In this document: positions 51,106 through 59,758 of the stretch, piece after piece
How the letters are laid out: every line of letters starts with the position of its first letter
Position numbering within the stretch: the stretch's first letter is position 1
From: Geomonas paludis
Lineage (GTDB): Bacteria; Desulfobacterota; Desulfuromonadia; Geobacterales; Geobacteraceae
Reading direction: 5' to 3'
Assembly (NCBI RefSeq): GCF_014193585.1
Contig: NZ_BLXY01000001.1
Span: forward strand, 168,033 to 232,032
DNA: 64,000 nt
Notes under the pieces: generated by a model
What the model was told of the DNA's origin: nothing
What the model saw: only the letters and a program-made list of their open reading frames with translations
Databases searched by the model: none
Position numbers and translations under genes: made by a program

Positions 51106-51174
51106 TTGTTTTAAAATGACCGAAATTTATGTCATACGAAAAATTGGAATGGACTATACGCCATTTTAAAACAA
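51106..51174. promoter_or_regulatory. Inverted TTGTTTTAAAATG operator-like sites upstream of hdrC
   Basis: TTGTTTTAAAATG (51106-51118) and its exact inverse CATTTTAAAACAA (51162-51174) are 43 bases apart. A third match, TTTTAAAACAA, lies at 51432-51442, 32 bases before the -35 box of the divergent exporter promoter. Each site is itself nearly palindromic. They look like binding sites of a dimeric regulator acting on hdrC and perhaps both directions. Apart from these, the hairpin at 51248-51277 and the promoter at 51474-51502, the 536-bp gap 50983-51518 shows nothing recognised. Confidence 0.6.
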
Positions 51175-51247
51175 AAAAGCAAGCAATAGTTTTAGGTGGA
51201 ACTGTCTGAAAAAGAAGAACTTTTATGAAGAAGGGCGGATAAATGAG

Positions 51248-51277
51248 TTTTTGCGACCATCTTCAGAGCCGCAAAAA
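51248..51277. promoter_or_regulatory. TTTTTGCG hairpin in the hdrC/exporter divergent region
   Basis: TTTTTGCG (51248-51255) and CGCAAAAA (51270-51277) are perfectly inverted around 14 bases. The function is unknown; the stem could end transcription on either strand only weakly. Confidence 0.35.
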
Positions 51278-51473
51278 TGCCCGAAAAAGTGAAATTTTAG
51301 AACAAGGGGGCCCGTGTTATCTCTCGTCTCGGAAGTGCTTGAAGTAGCGCTGAAAGGGTTAAAAAATTCCGATCCGCGGCAAATCTCGCTGCACAGGCGT
51401 TTGGCGGGGTCAAAAGAGCATGTTTACGTTTTTTTAAAACAAGCGCCGTAAATCATTGGAATCGGCAAATACT

Positions 51474-51502
51474 TTGACAGGAAAAACGAAATGTAATAAT
51501 AC
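51474..51502 (+). promoter_or_regulatory. Sigma-70 promoter of the ABC exporter operon
   Basis: TTGACA (51474-51479) and TAATAC (51497-51502) are spaced by 17 bases, close to the ideal. Transcription should begin near 51509. This rules out the upstream TTG at 51456 as the translation start. Confidence 0.8.
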
Positions 51503-51518
51503 TGTCGGGGCGTTATCC

Positions 51519-53270
51519 GTGAGGTGGGCCATCAGCGAATTGAGAAGACTATACAGCTACATGCGCAATCGCCGGGGGGCCTACCTGCTGGGGGCCCTGC
51601 TGCTGGTGGGAACCAACCTGTGCGGGCTCGCCATCCCGTGGCTTCTGAAGCTGGCCATCGAGGCGCTGCAGGCTCCTGCAAAGGCGGGCTACACCCCTGC
51701 CCAGTACGGCGCCATGATCGCCGCGGCCGCCGTGGCCCAAGGGATCATCCGCGTCTTTTCCCGCACCACGCTCCTCAACGCGGGGCGCCGCATCGAGTAC
51801 GAGCTGCGCGAGGACCTTTACTCCAAGCTGCTCACCCTCGATCGCACCTACTTTTCCAACTGGCGCACCGGCGACATCCTGTCCAGGCTGGCCAACGATC
51901 TCACCAACGTCCGGATGCTGCTCGGCTTCGGCGTCCTGAGCCTGCTTAACACCGTGGTGATCTACACCGCCGCCCTTATCCTGCTGACCCGGATCTCCCC
52001 CTTTCTCACCCTGTGCTCGGTACTTCCCTTCCCGGTCATGATCCTGATCGTGAAGCAGATGAGCGCCTCGATGTTCCGGATCTCCAAGCGGACGCAGGAG
52101 GCGCTGGCCCGGCTTACCACCCGGGTCGAGGAGAACGTCTCCGCCGCGGCGGTGGTGCGTGCCTACTGCCGGGAGGACGGTGAGATCGCGAGCTTTAGCG
52201 CCGTGTGCGACAGCTACAGCGATGCCAGCATGGCCATGGCCAAGATCCGCGGCATGATGCTGCCGGTGATGGCGGCGACCGGCGCCATCGGCACCCTGAT
52301 CATTCTCTTTGTCGGCGGCAACCAGGTCATCAGCGGCAAGCTGACCCTGGGCGGCTTTGTCGCCTTCAACGGATACCTTGCCATGCTGGTGTGGCCCACC
52401 ATCATGTTCGGCTGGATCCTGAACCTGGTGCAACGTGGCGCCGCGTCCATGACCCGGCTGGGCGAGATATTGAACGCCCACGCCGAGGTGGAGGAACCGG
52501 AGCAGCCGATCGATCCTGGTGAGATCAAGGGCGAGATCGAGTACCGCAACTTCAGCTTCAGCTACGGCAGCGCCGAGATGCTGCGCGGTATCGACCTGAA
52601 GATTGCAAGAGGCGCTCGCATCGGCATCGTCGGGGTGGTGGGGAGCGGCAAGTCGACCCTGGTGCGCATGGTCCCGCGGCTGTTCCCGGTGGCCGACGGC
52701 ACCCTGTTCATCGACGGCATCGACCTCAACCGGCTGCCGATCAAGCGCGTTCGTGAAGCGGTCGGCTTCGTGCCCCAGGAAACCTTCCTCTTCTCGCGCT
52801 CCATCGCCCAGAACATCGGCTACGGCAAACCGGGGGCGACCCGGGAGGAGATCGAGCGTGCCGCGCGCATTGCCGGGCTTTCCGGAGATCTCACCCGTTT
52901 CCCCCAGGGGCTGGACACGCTGGTGGGAGAGCGGGGGGTGACGCTGTCCGGCGGGCAGAAGCAGCGGGTCTCCATCGCGAGGGCCCTCATCAAGGAGCCG
53001 AGCATACTGATACTGGACGATCCCCTTTCCGCCGTCGATGCCGACACCGAGGAGGAAATTCTCTCCGCGCTCTCCGGCTACTACGGCAAGAGGACCGTGC
53101 TGATCGTGTCGCATCGGTTGTCGCCGCTGCGCAACTGCGACCGGATCATCGTGCTGGAGCAGGGGAGCATCGTGGAAGAGGGGAGCCATGCGGAGCTGTT
53201 GGACCTCGGCGGCCGCTACGCCGCCATCCACAGGGAAGAGCAGCTCAAGGCGGAGATAGAGAGGCTTTAA
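51519..53270 (+). CDS. Heterodimeric ABC exporter, subunit with degenerate site
   Basis: This protein (about 583 residues) fuses a six-helix membrane domain to an ATPase domain, as in MdlA, TM287 or BmrC. Walker A is GVVGSGKST and the signature is LSGGQKQRVSIARAL. Walker B is ILILDDPLSAVD, with Asp501 where the catalytic Glu should be. That marks the non-hydrolysing half of a heterodimer. The GTG at 51519 is the first usable start after the promoter; TTG at 51540 and ATG at 51561 are alternatives, and none has an ideal ribosome site. It pairs with the exporter subunit encoded next. The substrate (lipid, drug or peptide) is unknown. Confidence 0.85.
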   Translation: MRWAISELRRLYSYMRNRRGAYLLGALLLVGTNLCGLAIPWLLKLAIEALQAPAKAGYTPAQYGAMIAAAAVAQGIIRVFSRTTLLNAGRRIEYELREDLYSKLLTLDRTYFSNWRTGDILSRLANDLTNVRMLLGFGVLSLLNTVVIYTAALILLTRISPFLTLCSVLPFPVMILIVKQMSASMFRISKRTQEALARLTTRVEENVSAAAVVRAYCREDGEIASFSAVCDSYSDASMAMAKIRGMMLPVMAATGAIGTLIILFVGGNQVISGKLTLGGFVAFNGYLAMLVWPTIMFGWILNLVQRGAASMTRLGEILNAHAEVEEPEQPIDPGEIKGEIEYRNFSFSYGSAEMLRGIDLKIARGARIGIVGVVGSGKSTLVRMVPRLFPVADGTLFIDGIDLNRLPIKRVREAVGFVPQETFLFSRSIAQNIGYGKPGATREEIERAARIAGLSGDLTRFPQGLDTLVGERGVTLSGGQKQRVSIARALIKEPSILILDDPLSAVDADTEEEILSALSGYYGKRTVLIVSHRLSPLRNCDRIIVLEQGSIVEEGSHAELLDLGGRYAAIHREEQLKAEIERL

Positions 53271-53286
53271 GGCAAAAAACAATTTT

Positions 53287-53394
53287 TTAACGCAATGACG
53301 CAAAGGCGCAAAGAGAATCAAAACCTGAAACGACTTTGGGGTTTAAACGATTGATATTTTGGGTTTTCTTTGCGTCCTTGCGGCGTTGCGTTAA
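53287..53394. repeat. Palindromic repeat, GCAAAG family, two arms
   Basis: TTAACGCAATGACGCAAAGG... (53287-53318) and its inverse ...CGGCGTTGCGTTAA (53366-53394) flank about 47 bases. It lies between the two exporter genes. Confidence 0.88.
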
Positions 53395-53425
53395 ATATAA
53401 GCCTTTCAGGTGTTAAAGGAGCAGC

Positions 53426-55231
53426 ATGCACTTCGGCGGGATTTATGAAGAGGAAGCAGTAGGTAAGGTGTACGACCGGCGCCTGATGGGGCGCTTTCTC
53501 GCCTACATCGTCCCCTATCGCCGCATGCTGGTGACGGCACTCCTTGTGCTCCCCCTGATCGCCGCCTCCAAACTCGCCCAGCCCTGGATCATCAAGGTCG
53601 CTATCGACGAACACATCGTGAAGGGACGCATGGAGGGCCTCCCGACCCTCGCGGCCGCCTTCCTCGTCGTCATCTTCGCGGAATCGATCCTCATGTTCGC
53701 CCAGGTCTACCTGCTGCAGTGGGTGGGGCAACGGGTCATGTACGACATCAGGGTCAAGCTCTTCAGCCACATCCAGCGCCTCTCCACTCGCTTCTTCGAC
53801 CAGACCCCGGTCGGTAGCCTCGTGTCCCGGCTCACCAGCGACATCGAGGTGCTGGGCGAGATGTTCGCCGCCGGCATCGTGACGGTGGTCGGGGACATCC
53901 TGGTGCTGGCGGGCATCGTCGGCATCATGCTCTGGATGAACGTGCAGCTTTCGCTGGTCACCTTCTCGGTGCTGCCGGTGCTGATCTGGGTTGCCTTCGC
54001 CTTCCGCAAATGGATGCGGCTCGCCTTCCGCCAGGTGCGCGCGCGCCAGGCGAACCTCTCCGCCTTCCTCGCCGAGAGCATCGGCGGCATGGCAGTGGTG
54101 CAACTCTTCAATCGCGAGCGGGAGGAGGCGGAGGAGTTCCGCAGGCTCAACGCCTCCTACGTCGAGGCCAATCTCCCCGTGATCACCTGGGACGCCGCCC
54201 TCTACGCGGTGGTGGAATCGCTCTCCTCGGTTGCCGTGGCGCTGATCATCTGGTACGGCGGCGGCGAGATCGTCAAGGGCACCCTCTCCTTCGGTTCGCT
54301 GGTCGCCTTCATCCAGTACATAGAGAAATTCTTCTCCCCGATTCGCGACCTCTCCGCGAAGTATTCCATCATGCAGGGGGCGATGGCCTCGCTGGAAAGG
54401 ATCTTCGCGCTTTTGGACAACAACGACCGCGAGCCCGCGTCGATGCCGGCCCCGGAAGCAACGCCGGCGACGGCGCAGGCGTGCCAGGGATCTCCCGGGC
54501 ACGCGCTGCAGAGTATCTGCTTCAACGACATCTGGTTCGCGTACAAGGACCGGGACTACGTGCTGAAAGAGTTCTCGCTGCAGATGAAGCGCGGTGAGAA
54601 AGTGGCGCTGGTGGGAGAGACCGGCGGGGGCAAGACCACGGTGACCCGGCTCCTGTCCCGGCTCTACGATGTCGAGCGCGGCTCCATCACCATCGACGGC
54701 ACCGATATCCGGGAATTGCAGCTCCCGGCCCTGCGCAAGCGCATCGGCGTGGTGCTGCAGGATCCCTATCTCTTCTCCGGCACCATCGCCTACAACATTT
54801 CCCTAGGGGACCCCGAGGCGCTGAAAAGGGTGGAGCAGGCAGCGGCCGTGGTTGGCGCGGATCGCTTCATCCGGGAGCTGCCGAAGGGATACGACGAGGA
54901 GGTGCGCGAGCGCGGCGTGAACTTCTCCGCCGGCGAACGGCAGCTGATCTCGTTTGCCCGCGCGGTCGCCTTCGATCCGGAGATCCTGGTGCTGGACGAG
55001 GCCACGGCCAGCGTCGACACGGCGAGCGAGCGGCTGATCCAGCAGGGACTCGAGGGACTGATGCAGGGACGCACCACCTTGGTGGTGGCGCACCGGCTCT
55101 CCACCATCCGCGATGCCGACCGCATCGTCGTCATCCACCGCGGCGAGAAGGCCGAAGAGGGGACCCACGCCGAGCTCATGGCCGCGCAGGGGCTCTATTA
55201 TCGGCTCTACCAGTTGCAGTTCAAGGATTAG
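53426..55231 (+). CDS. Heterodimeric ABC exporter, catalytic subunit
   Basis: This 601-residue protein fuses a six-helix membrane domain to an ATPase domain, as in MdlB or TM288. Walker A is GETGGGKTT, Walker B is ILVLDEATASVD with catalytic Glu525, and the H-loop is VVAHRLST. Its signature motif is the deviant FSAGE rather than LSGGQ. The degenerate composite site is thus formed by the partner's Asp and this signature, and the catalytic site by this Glu and the partner's LSGGQ. An insert of about 25 residues rich in Ala, Pro and Thr precedes the ATPase. A strong AAGGAG site precedes the ATG. Confidence 0.93.
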   Translation: MHFGGIYEEEAVGKVYDRRLMGRFLAYIVPYRRMLVTALLVLPLIAASKLAQPWIIKVAIDEHIVKGRMEGLPTLAAAFLVVIFAESILMFAQVYLLQWVGQRVMYDIRVKLFSHIQRLSTRFFDQTPVGSLVSRLTSDIEVLGEMFAAGIVTVVGDILVLAGIVGIMLWMNVQLSLVTFSVLPVLIWVAFAFRKWMRLAFRQVRARQANLSAFLAESIGGMAVVQLFNREREEAEEFRRLNASYVEANLPVITWDAALYAVVESLSSVAVALIIWYGGGEIVKGTLSFGSLVAFIQYIEKFFSPIRDLSAKYSIMQGAMASLERIFALLDNNDREPASMPAPEATPATAQACQGSPGHALQSICFNDIWFAYKDRDYVLKEFSLQMKRGEKVALVGETGGGKTTVTRLLSRLYDVERGSITIDGTDIRELQLPALRKRIGVVLQDPYLFSGTIAYNISLGDPEALKRVEQAAAVVGADRFIRELPKGYDEEVRERGVNFSAGERQLISFARAVAFDPEILVLDEATASVDTASERLIQQGLEGLMQGRTTLVVAHRLSTIRDADRIVVIHRGEKAEEGTHAELMAAQGLYYRLYQLQFKD

Positions 55232-55247
55232 CAGACTCGAGTCGTCC

Positions 55248-55418
55248 ACCCCCTCGCCCTTCGGGAGAGGGGCAGGGGTGAGGGCGTTTGTTAACCGCCT
55301 CCATGCTGCACGCAAGCCGCCGCATGCCTATGGCATCGCCCTCACCCGCCTTCGCGGACCGAAGCGCTACGGCGCGCAGGCCCGGCCTACGGCCACCCTC
55401 TCCCGAAGGGAGAGGGGA
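55248..55418. repeat. Inverted pair of CTCTCCC/GGGTGAGGG repeats
   Basis: CCTCGCCCTTCGGGAGAGG...GGGTGAGGGCG (55248-55286) and CCCTCACCCGCC...CACCCTCTCCC (about 55338-55418) face each other between the exporter and selB. The right copy carries the CGCGGACCGAAGCGCTACGG insert also seen near 43110. Confidence 0.83.
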
Positions 55419-55494
55419 AATGGGGCGACAGAAAGATTGACCTTTCATTCAAAAATTGAGATATAAGAAGCACTTTTTTCACGGAGCACCCCCC

Positions 55495-57405
55495 ATGAAG
55501 CATCTCATTCTCGGCACCGCCGGACACATAGACCATGGCAAGACCTCGCTGGTGAAGGCGCTGACCGGCGTTGATACCGATCGCCTCAAAGAGGAGAAAG
55601 CCCGCGGCATCACCATCGAACTGGGCTTCGCCCACTTGGAACTCCCGGGAGACCTGCGCTTCGGCATCGTCGACGTTCCGGGCCACGAGCGCTTCGTGCG
55701 CACCATGGTCGCCGGCGTGGGCGGCATGGACCTGGTGCTGCTGGTGATCGCCGCGGACGAGGGGATCATGCCCCAGACCCGCGAGCACCTGGAGATCTGC
55801 CAGTTGCTGGGGGTGAAGCGGGGCATCGTGGTGCTCACCAAGAAGGACATGGTGGAACCGGACTGGCTCGACCTGGTCACCGAGGAGGTACGCGACTACC
55901 TCGCCGACAGCTTCCTCGCCGGTGCCCCCATCGTTTCCGTTTCCTCCCGCACCGGCGACGGTATCGAAAACCTGAAGGCGGAACTGACGAAGATGGCGAA
56001 GGAGATCGAGCAGAAGCGGGTCGACTCCCCCTTCCGGCTCCCGGTGGACCGCGTCTTTACCGTGACCGGTTTCGGCACCGTCGTTACCGGCACGCTCCTC
56101 TCCGGTGCCGTCACGGTCGGCGACGAGGTGGAAATCCTCCCCTCCGGCATCGCCTGCCGCGTGCGCGGCGTGCAGTCTTTCGGCTCCAAGGTGGAAAAGG
56201 GCGGCGCGGGCGAAAGGCTCGCGGTGAACCTGCAGGGTGTGGACCACACCGACGTGCAGCGCGGTGACGTGGTGGTTCCCAAGGGACTCTACAAGCCGAC
56301 CAGCGCCGTCGACGTCCGGCTCAACTACCTCGCCTCCATGGGCAAGGATTTGAAGCACCGCGCCGGTGTCCGTCTGCACTCGGCCACCTATGAGGTTCCT
56401 GCCAAGGTGATCCTGTTCGATCGCGACTCTCTCCAGCCCGGTGACAGCGCCTACGTGCAACTGCGCCTCGACCACCCGGTACTGCTCTTGCCGGGCGACC
56501 CGTTCGTGCTGCGCACCTACTCCCCCCAGGCCACCCTGGGCGGCGGCACCGTTCTGGACCCCGCCCCGCCGCGCCGTCGCCGCCGTTCAGCAGAGGCACT
56601 CGCTCTTCTGGAGGCAGCCGAATCCGGTGTGGACCAGGAGCGCATCCGGCTGCTGGTCGAGTCGTCGCTGCTCTCCGGGATCTCCATCCAGGAGATGGTG
56701 AACCGTTCCGGGATGTCCGGAAAAAGGATCGAAGCCGCCCTGGCGCCCCTGCTTTCCAGCGGAGCGGTGCTTCAGGTGGTCAAGGAGCCGCGCATCTTCC
56801 TCAGCAAGGACGCCTTCGCGCAGTTGAAGCAGAGGCTTTCCGAGGAGTTGCACGAGTACCTCCGGGAAAACCCGATGCAGGAAGGCATCGGCAAGGAGGA
56901 ACTGAAATCCCGGATACCCAGGCGCAGCGACGCGCGCTTCTTCGGGCCGGTGCTGGCGAGCCTGGAAAAGGACGGGCTGGCGCTATCCGATCGTGAACTG
57001 GTGAAGCTCCCCGGGCGCAAGGTCGGCGTGACCCAGGACCAGGCCAGCGTGCAGCGCGCCCTGGAAGAGGCGCTGACCAAGGCATGGTTCGAGCCCCCCA
57101 CCCTGAAGGAGCTGTGCGACCTGGTGGGCGCTACCGAGAAGCAGGTGCTCGATCACGCCAACATGATGTTCCGCGAGGGGAGGGTGGCCAAGATCAAGGG
57201 AGACATCTTCTATGCCCCCGGTGCCGTCAACGAGTTGCGGGACAAGCTGGTGGCGCATCTGAAGGAGAAGGGAGAGATCACCCCGCCGGAGTTCCGCGAC
57301 ATCACCGGGTTGTCCAGGAAGTTCATGATCCCGCTTTTGGAGTACTTCGACCAGGAAAAGCTCACCATCCGCATGGGGGACAAGAGGGTGTTGAGGAAGG
57401 GGTAG
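55495..57405 (+). CDS. selB: Selenocysteine-specific elongation factor SelB
   Basis: SelB brings selenocysteyl-tRNA to in-frame UGA codons that carry a SECIS element. The 636-residue protein has an EF-Tu-like G domain ([29 protein letters not shown]). Translation-barrel domains follow, then winged-helix repeats in the C-terminal third (for example [22 protein letters not shown]). The ATG at 55495 follows GGAG; 13 upstream codons are in frame but not conserved. selA, selD and selC are not in the window, and I see no selenoprotein here. Confidence 0.95.
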   Translation: MKHLILGTAGHIDHGKTSLVKALTGVDTDRLKEEKARGITIELGFAHLELPGDLRFGIVDVPGHERFVRTMVAGVGGMDLVLLVIAADEGIMPQTREHLEICQLLGVKRGIVVLTKKDMVEPDWLDLVTEEVRDYLADSFLAGAPIVSVSSRTGDGIENLKAELTKMAKEIEQKRVDSPFRLPVDRVFTVTGFGTVVTGTLLSGAVTVGDEVEILPSGIACRVRGVQSFGSKVEKGGAGERLAVNLQGVDHTDVQRGDVVVPKGLYKPTSAVDVRLNYLASMGKDLKHRAGVRLHSATYEVPAKVILFDRDSLQPGDSAYVQLRLDHPVLLLPGDPFVLRTYSPQATLGGGTVLDPAPPRRRRRSAEALALLEAAESGVDQERIRLLVESSLLSGISIQEMVNRSGMSGKRIEAALAPLLSSGAVLQVVKEPRIFLSKDAFAQLKQRLSEELHEYLRENPMQEGIGKEELKSRIPRRSDARFFGPVLASLEKDGLALSDRELVKLPGRKVGVTQDQASVQRALEEALTKAWFEPPTLKELCDLVGATEKQVLDHANMMFREGRVAKIKGDIFYAPGAVNELRDKLVAHLKEKGEITPPEFRDITGLSRKFMIPLLEYFDQEKLTIRMGDKRVLRKG

Positions 57406-57411
57406 GAGAAG

Positions 57412-57439
57412 CAGATTAAGACTGAGATTAAGACTAAGG
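57412..57439. repeat. Single arm of the GATTAAGA repeat family
   Basis: CAGATTAAGACTGAGATTAA... (57412-57439) matches the left arm of the two-arm element at 19628, but no inverse arm follows. It appears to be a solo arm. Confidence 0.8.
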
Positions 57440-57447
57440 AAAAAGAT

Positions 57448-57482
57448 AAAGGCCCTGCGGTTCGAGGGCCTTTGTCTTTTTT
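57448..57482 (+). terminator. Intrinsic terminator after selB
   Basis: AAAGGCCCT (57448-57456) and AGGGCCTTT (57465-57473) form a 9-bp stem with an 8-base loop. GTCTTTTTT follows. Confidence 0.92.
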
Positions 57483-57512
57483 AGGGGGGGCTCCCCTTTG
57501 GGCGCGCGTGCT

Positions 57513-57611
57513 GGGCGAATGATTATTCGCCCCTACAAACCGTGCCCTGCGCGATGGCTATACACCCATACAAAAACATGTCCACCTGTAGGGGCAAATA
57601 ATCATTCGCCC
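57513..57611. repeat. Inverted pair of GGGCGAATGATTATTCGCCC repeats
   Basis: GGGCGAATGATTATTCGCCC (part of 57513-57537) and GGGGCAAATAATCATTCGCC (part of 57588-57611) face each other. Each is palindromic by itself. They match copies at 3133-3155 and 3214-3237. Confidence 0.85.
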
Positions 57612-57629
57612 GTCCACCGCCCTACCTTC

Positions 57630-59582
57630 TTACCAAATATAATCCTTGGCGATATCCCGCTTGTCCCGCCCGTAGAGGATGTGGAAGGCGCGCAGCTTCT
57701 TGAGGGCGACGGGGGAGAGGCTGCCCAGCGGCAGGTAGATGATCCTCTTGCCCAGCCGCGCCGCGTGCTGCTTCATGAAACTTCTGGGGGGCTTGGCGGC
57801 GGCGTACACCACGTCCTTTTCCAGCGAATAGTCGAGCGCCGCCATGAGCAGGTGCTCCGACTTGCCGAGCGCGTACCGGTAGTCGGGGTCGTGCCAGACG
57901 TCCACCATGCGCCGCGGCGGGTAGCTCAATAAAAATCCGCCGTACTCGCAGCGCGAAATCCCGGGTCCCACGATGTTGTCGGTAGGCGGCGTGGCGTAGA
58001 AGGCCATGTCGGACTCCTGCGCGTGCTCGCCCAGCCACGTCATGCAGTACGGGTACTTGGTCCCTTCCTTGTCCTCGTCGAGGATCACCACCACGCATCC
58101 GACGCCGCTCTTCTGCCGCTTGTTCTCCCGGACGTAAATCTTCCCTTCGTGAATGTTGCGCAACGTCTCGCGCATGTCGATCCCGTCCAGAAGCGACGAA
58201 CTGAACGGCTCGGACTTGCTCGCCTCCTCGCTCAACTGCCGGGCCCCGATCCGCTTCAGGTTGCGGCCGTATTCCTCGATGCTGACATCCTCGGGGGGGA
58301 AGGAGCAGATGTACGGGTCGTCGAACCCCTCCAGCCAGTCGCCGGGCCGCTTCTCCTTCTTGCGGTTCATCATCTTGAGCCGCGAGAGCCCCTTGGCGCG
58401 CACCTGCTCGCGCGGGCGGAACCTGATCCTCTTGGTGGCGGACCAGAGCTCGGCGGCGGAAAGGCGCAGGGTGGGGATGTCGCTCGCCTCCTTCTGCCAG
58501 GGGTAGTGGGCGGCCAGCCGGAAGAAGGCGTAGGCGAAGTTGTCATCCAGGCAGCCGCGCGCGGCGGCGAGCATCTGGAACAGGTCCGGGAGCAGCATGC
58601 GCGACAACAGCGCATAGTTGCGGGCAAAGCGAAAGAAGGCCCGCTTCTGCCAGAAGTGCACCTTGTCGCCGGTCTCCTGCCGGTAGTGTCGCGCAGCTTC
58701 CAAAAAGAGCCGCAGCATGATCTTCTGCCGGTCGGGCAGTTCCCCTTCGGGCCCGATGCGATGCGCGCTTCTCTGCACCGATTCGGCCAGCGCCTCCTCT
58801 TCCGGGATGCTCTGCTTTCCGCCCAGGATCAGCTCGAAGGCGTTGAAGCTTTTTCTCAGCGAAGGGCCGCCGGGAGCGGGTTCAGGGGGGAGGGGAGAGC
58901 GCCTGGTCTCGTAGAGGGCGGAAAGGAACGGGTACTCGGCCAGCACCTCGTGGCAGCATTCCGGGTGCAGGTTGAAGATGGTGATCCCCTCGCGGCGGGT
59001 GCGGGTGAGGGGCTGGGCCTGCGGTGCGTCGAAATCACGCCGGATCCGCTCCAGGTGCGCCATGCCGCAGATGAAGAGGACGCGCTCGTGCTGCTGGGAA
59101 AGCTGCCGCAGGCGGTAGGCCATGCCGCGCTCCCGGCGCAGGTCCTCCTCTCCTGGCGGGATATCCCGGTACAGTTTGGCGACTTCGCGGTAGAACGGCT
59201 CCAGGCCGATGCGCTGCACCGAGTAGGAATCGGGGAGTTGTTCCGGGTGGGCAGGGTAGGAGTCGAGGTCGATGTCGACCAGGTGCAGCGGGACTTGGTG
59301 CTCGAGGGCGAGCCGCGCCCCCTCGATCAGGGGATCGGCCGGCTCGATGATGAGGAAGACGGACTGGGCGGCGACGTGGTAGGCGAGCACCGAGATTTCC
59401 GGCAGGCGCCGCACGCCGCGCAGGAACTGCTGCTCCAGCGTTTGCGGGAGCTCCAGCGCGATGCAGTCCGGCTTTACAGTCTCAAACGCCTCCCGCACCA
59501 GGTGGGCGAACTCCATCCGGTAGTGCAGGATGGGGAGGGCGTGGACGTTGCCGAATTGTTCCAGGTAGAGTCGGTCGGACAT
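57630..59582 (-). CDS. Large protein with a TraB/DUF5682-like N-terminal domain
   Basis: I do not recognise a named gene. The N-terminal part of the 650-residue protein (about 10-250) resembles the TraB/GumN/EreA/DUF5682 superfamily: NVHALPILHYRMEFAHLV, then KPDCIALELP, and later RVLFICGMAHLERI. The rest is alpha-helical and basic, ending FHILYGRDKRDIAKDYIW, without known motifs. No signal peptide or membrane segment is evident. A MoxR ATPase gene lies upstream on the same strand. DUF5682 proteins commonly co-occur with MoxR and vWA proteins in other bacteria, but no vWA gene is seen here. The ATG lacks a clear ribosome site. Confidence 0.65.
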   Translation of the reverse strand: MSDRLYLEQFGNVHALPILHYRMEFAHLVREAFETVKPDCIALELPQTLEQQFLRGVRRLPEISVLAYHVAAQSVFLIIEPADPLIEGARLALEHQVPLHLVDIDLDSYPAHPEQLPDSYSVQRIGLEPFYREVAKLYRDIPPGEEDLRRERGMAYRLRQLSQQHERVLFICGMAHLERIRRDFDAPQAQPLTRTRREGITIFNLHPECCHEVLAEYPFLSALYETRRSPLPPEPAPGGPSLRKSFNAFELILGGKQSIPEEEALAESVQRSAHRIGPEGELPDRQKIMLRLFLEAARHYRQETGDKVHFWQKRAFFRFARNYALLSRMLLPDLFQMLAAARGCLDDNFAYAFFRLAAHYPWQKEASDIPTLRLSAAELWSATKRIRFRPREQVRAKGLSRLKMMNRKKEKRPGDWLEGFDDPYICSFPPEDVSIEEYGRNLKRIGARQLSEEASKSEPFSSSLLDGIDMRETLRNIHEGKIYVRENKRQKSGVGCVVVILDEDKEGTKYPYCMTWLGEHAQESDMAFYATPPTDNIVGPGISRCEYGGFLLSYPPRRMVDVWHDPDYRYALGKSEHLLMAALDYSLEKDVVYAAAKPPRSFMKQHAARLGKRIIYLPLGSLSPVALKKLRAFHILYGRDKRDIAKDYIW

Positions 59583-59630
59583 AAGTTAGATGTATGGCTC
59601 TAGATAAAGCTGCCGCTAGTAGTTGTCCAC

Positions 59631-59744
59631 TCCCCTCGCCCTCCGGGAGAGGGGCAGGGGTGAGGGTGCTGCCAGCTCCACCTCTTTCCCTTTGTGGCGT
59701 CTCCCTCACCCGGCCTGCGGCCACCCTCTCCCGGGGGGCGAGGG
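59631..59744. repeat. Inverted pair of CTCTCCC/GGGTGAGGG repeats
   Basis: CCCTCGCCCTCCGGGAGAGG... (59631-59668) and CTCCCTCACCCGGCC...CACCCTCTCCC (59701-59744) face each other in the spacer between the MoxR gene and the large unknown gene. Confidence 0.85.
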
Positions 59745-59758
59745 TAATGGACGAAGGG

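Noticed and set aside
51456-51518. TTG at 51456 as start of the first exporter subunit
   Set aside because: It lies upstream of the promoter at 51474-51502, so it would not be transcribed from it.
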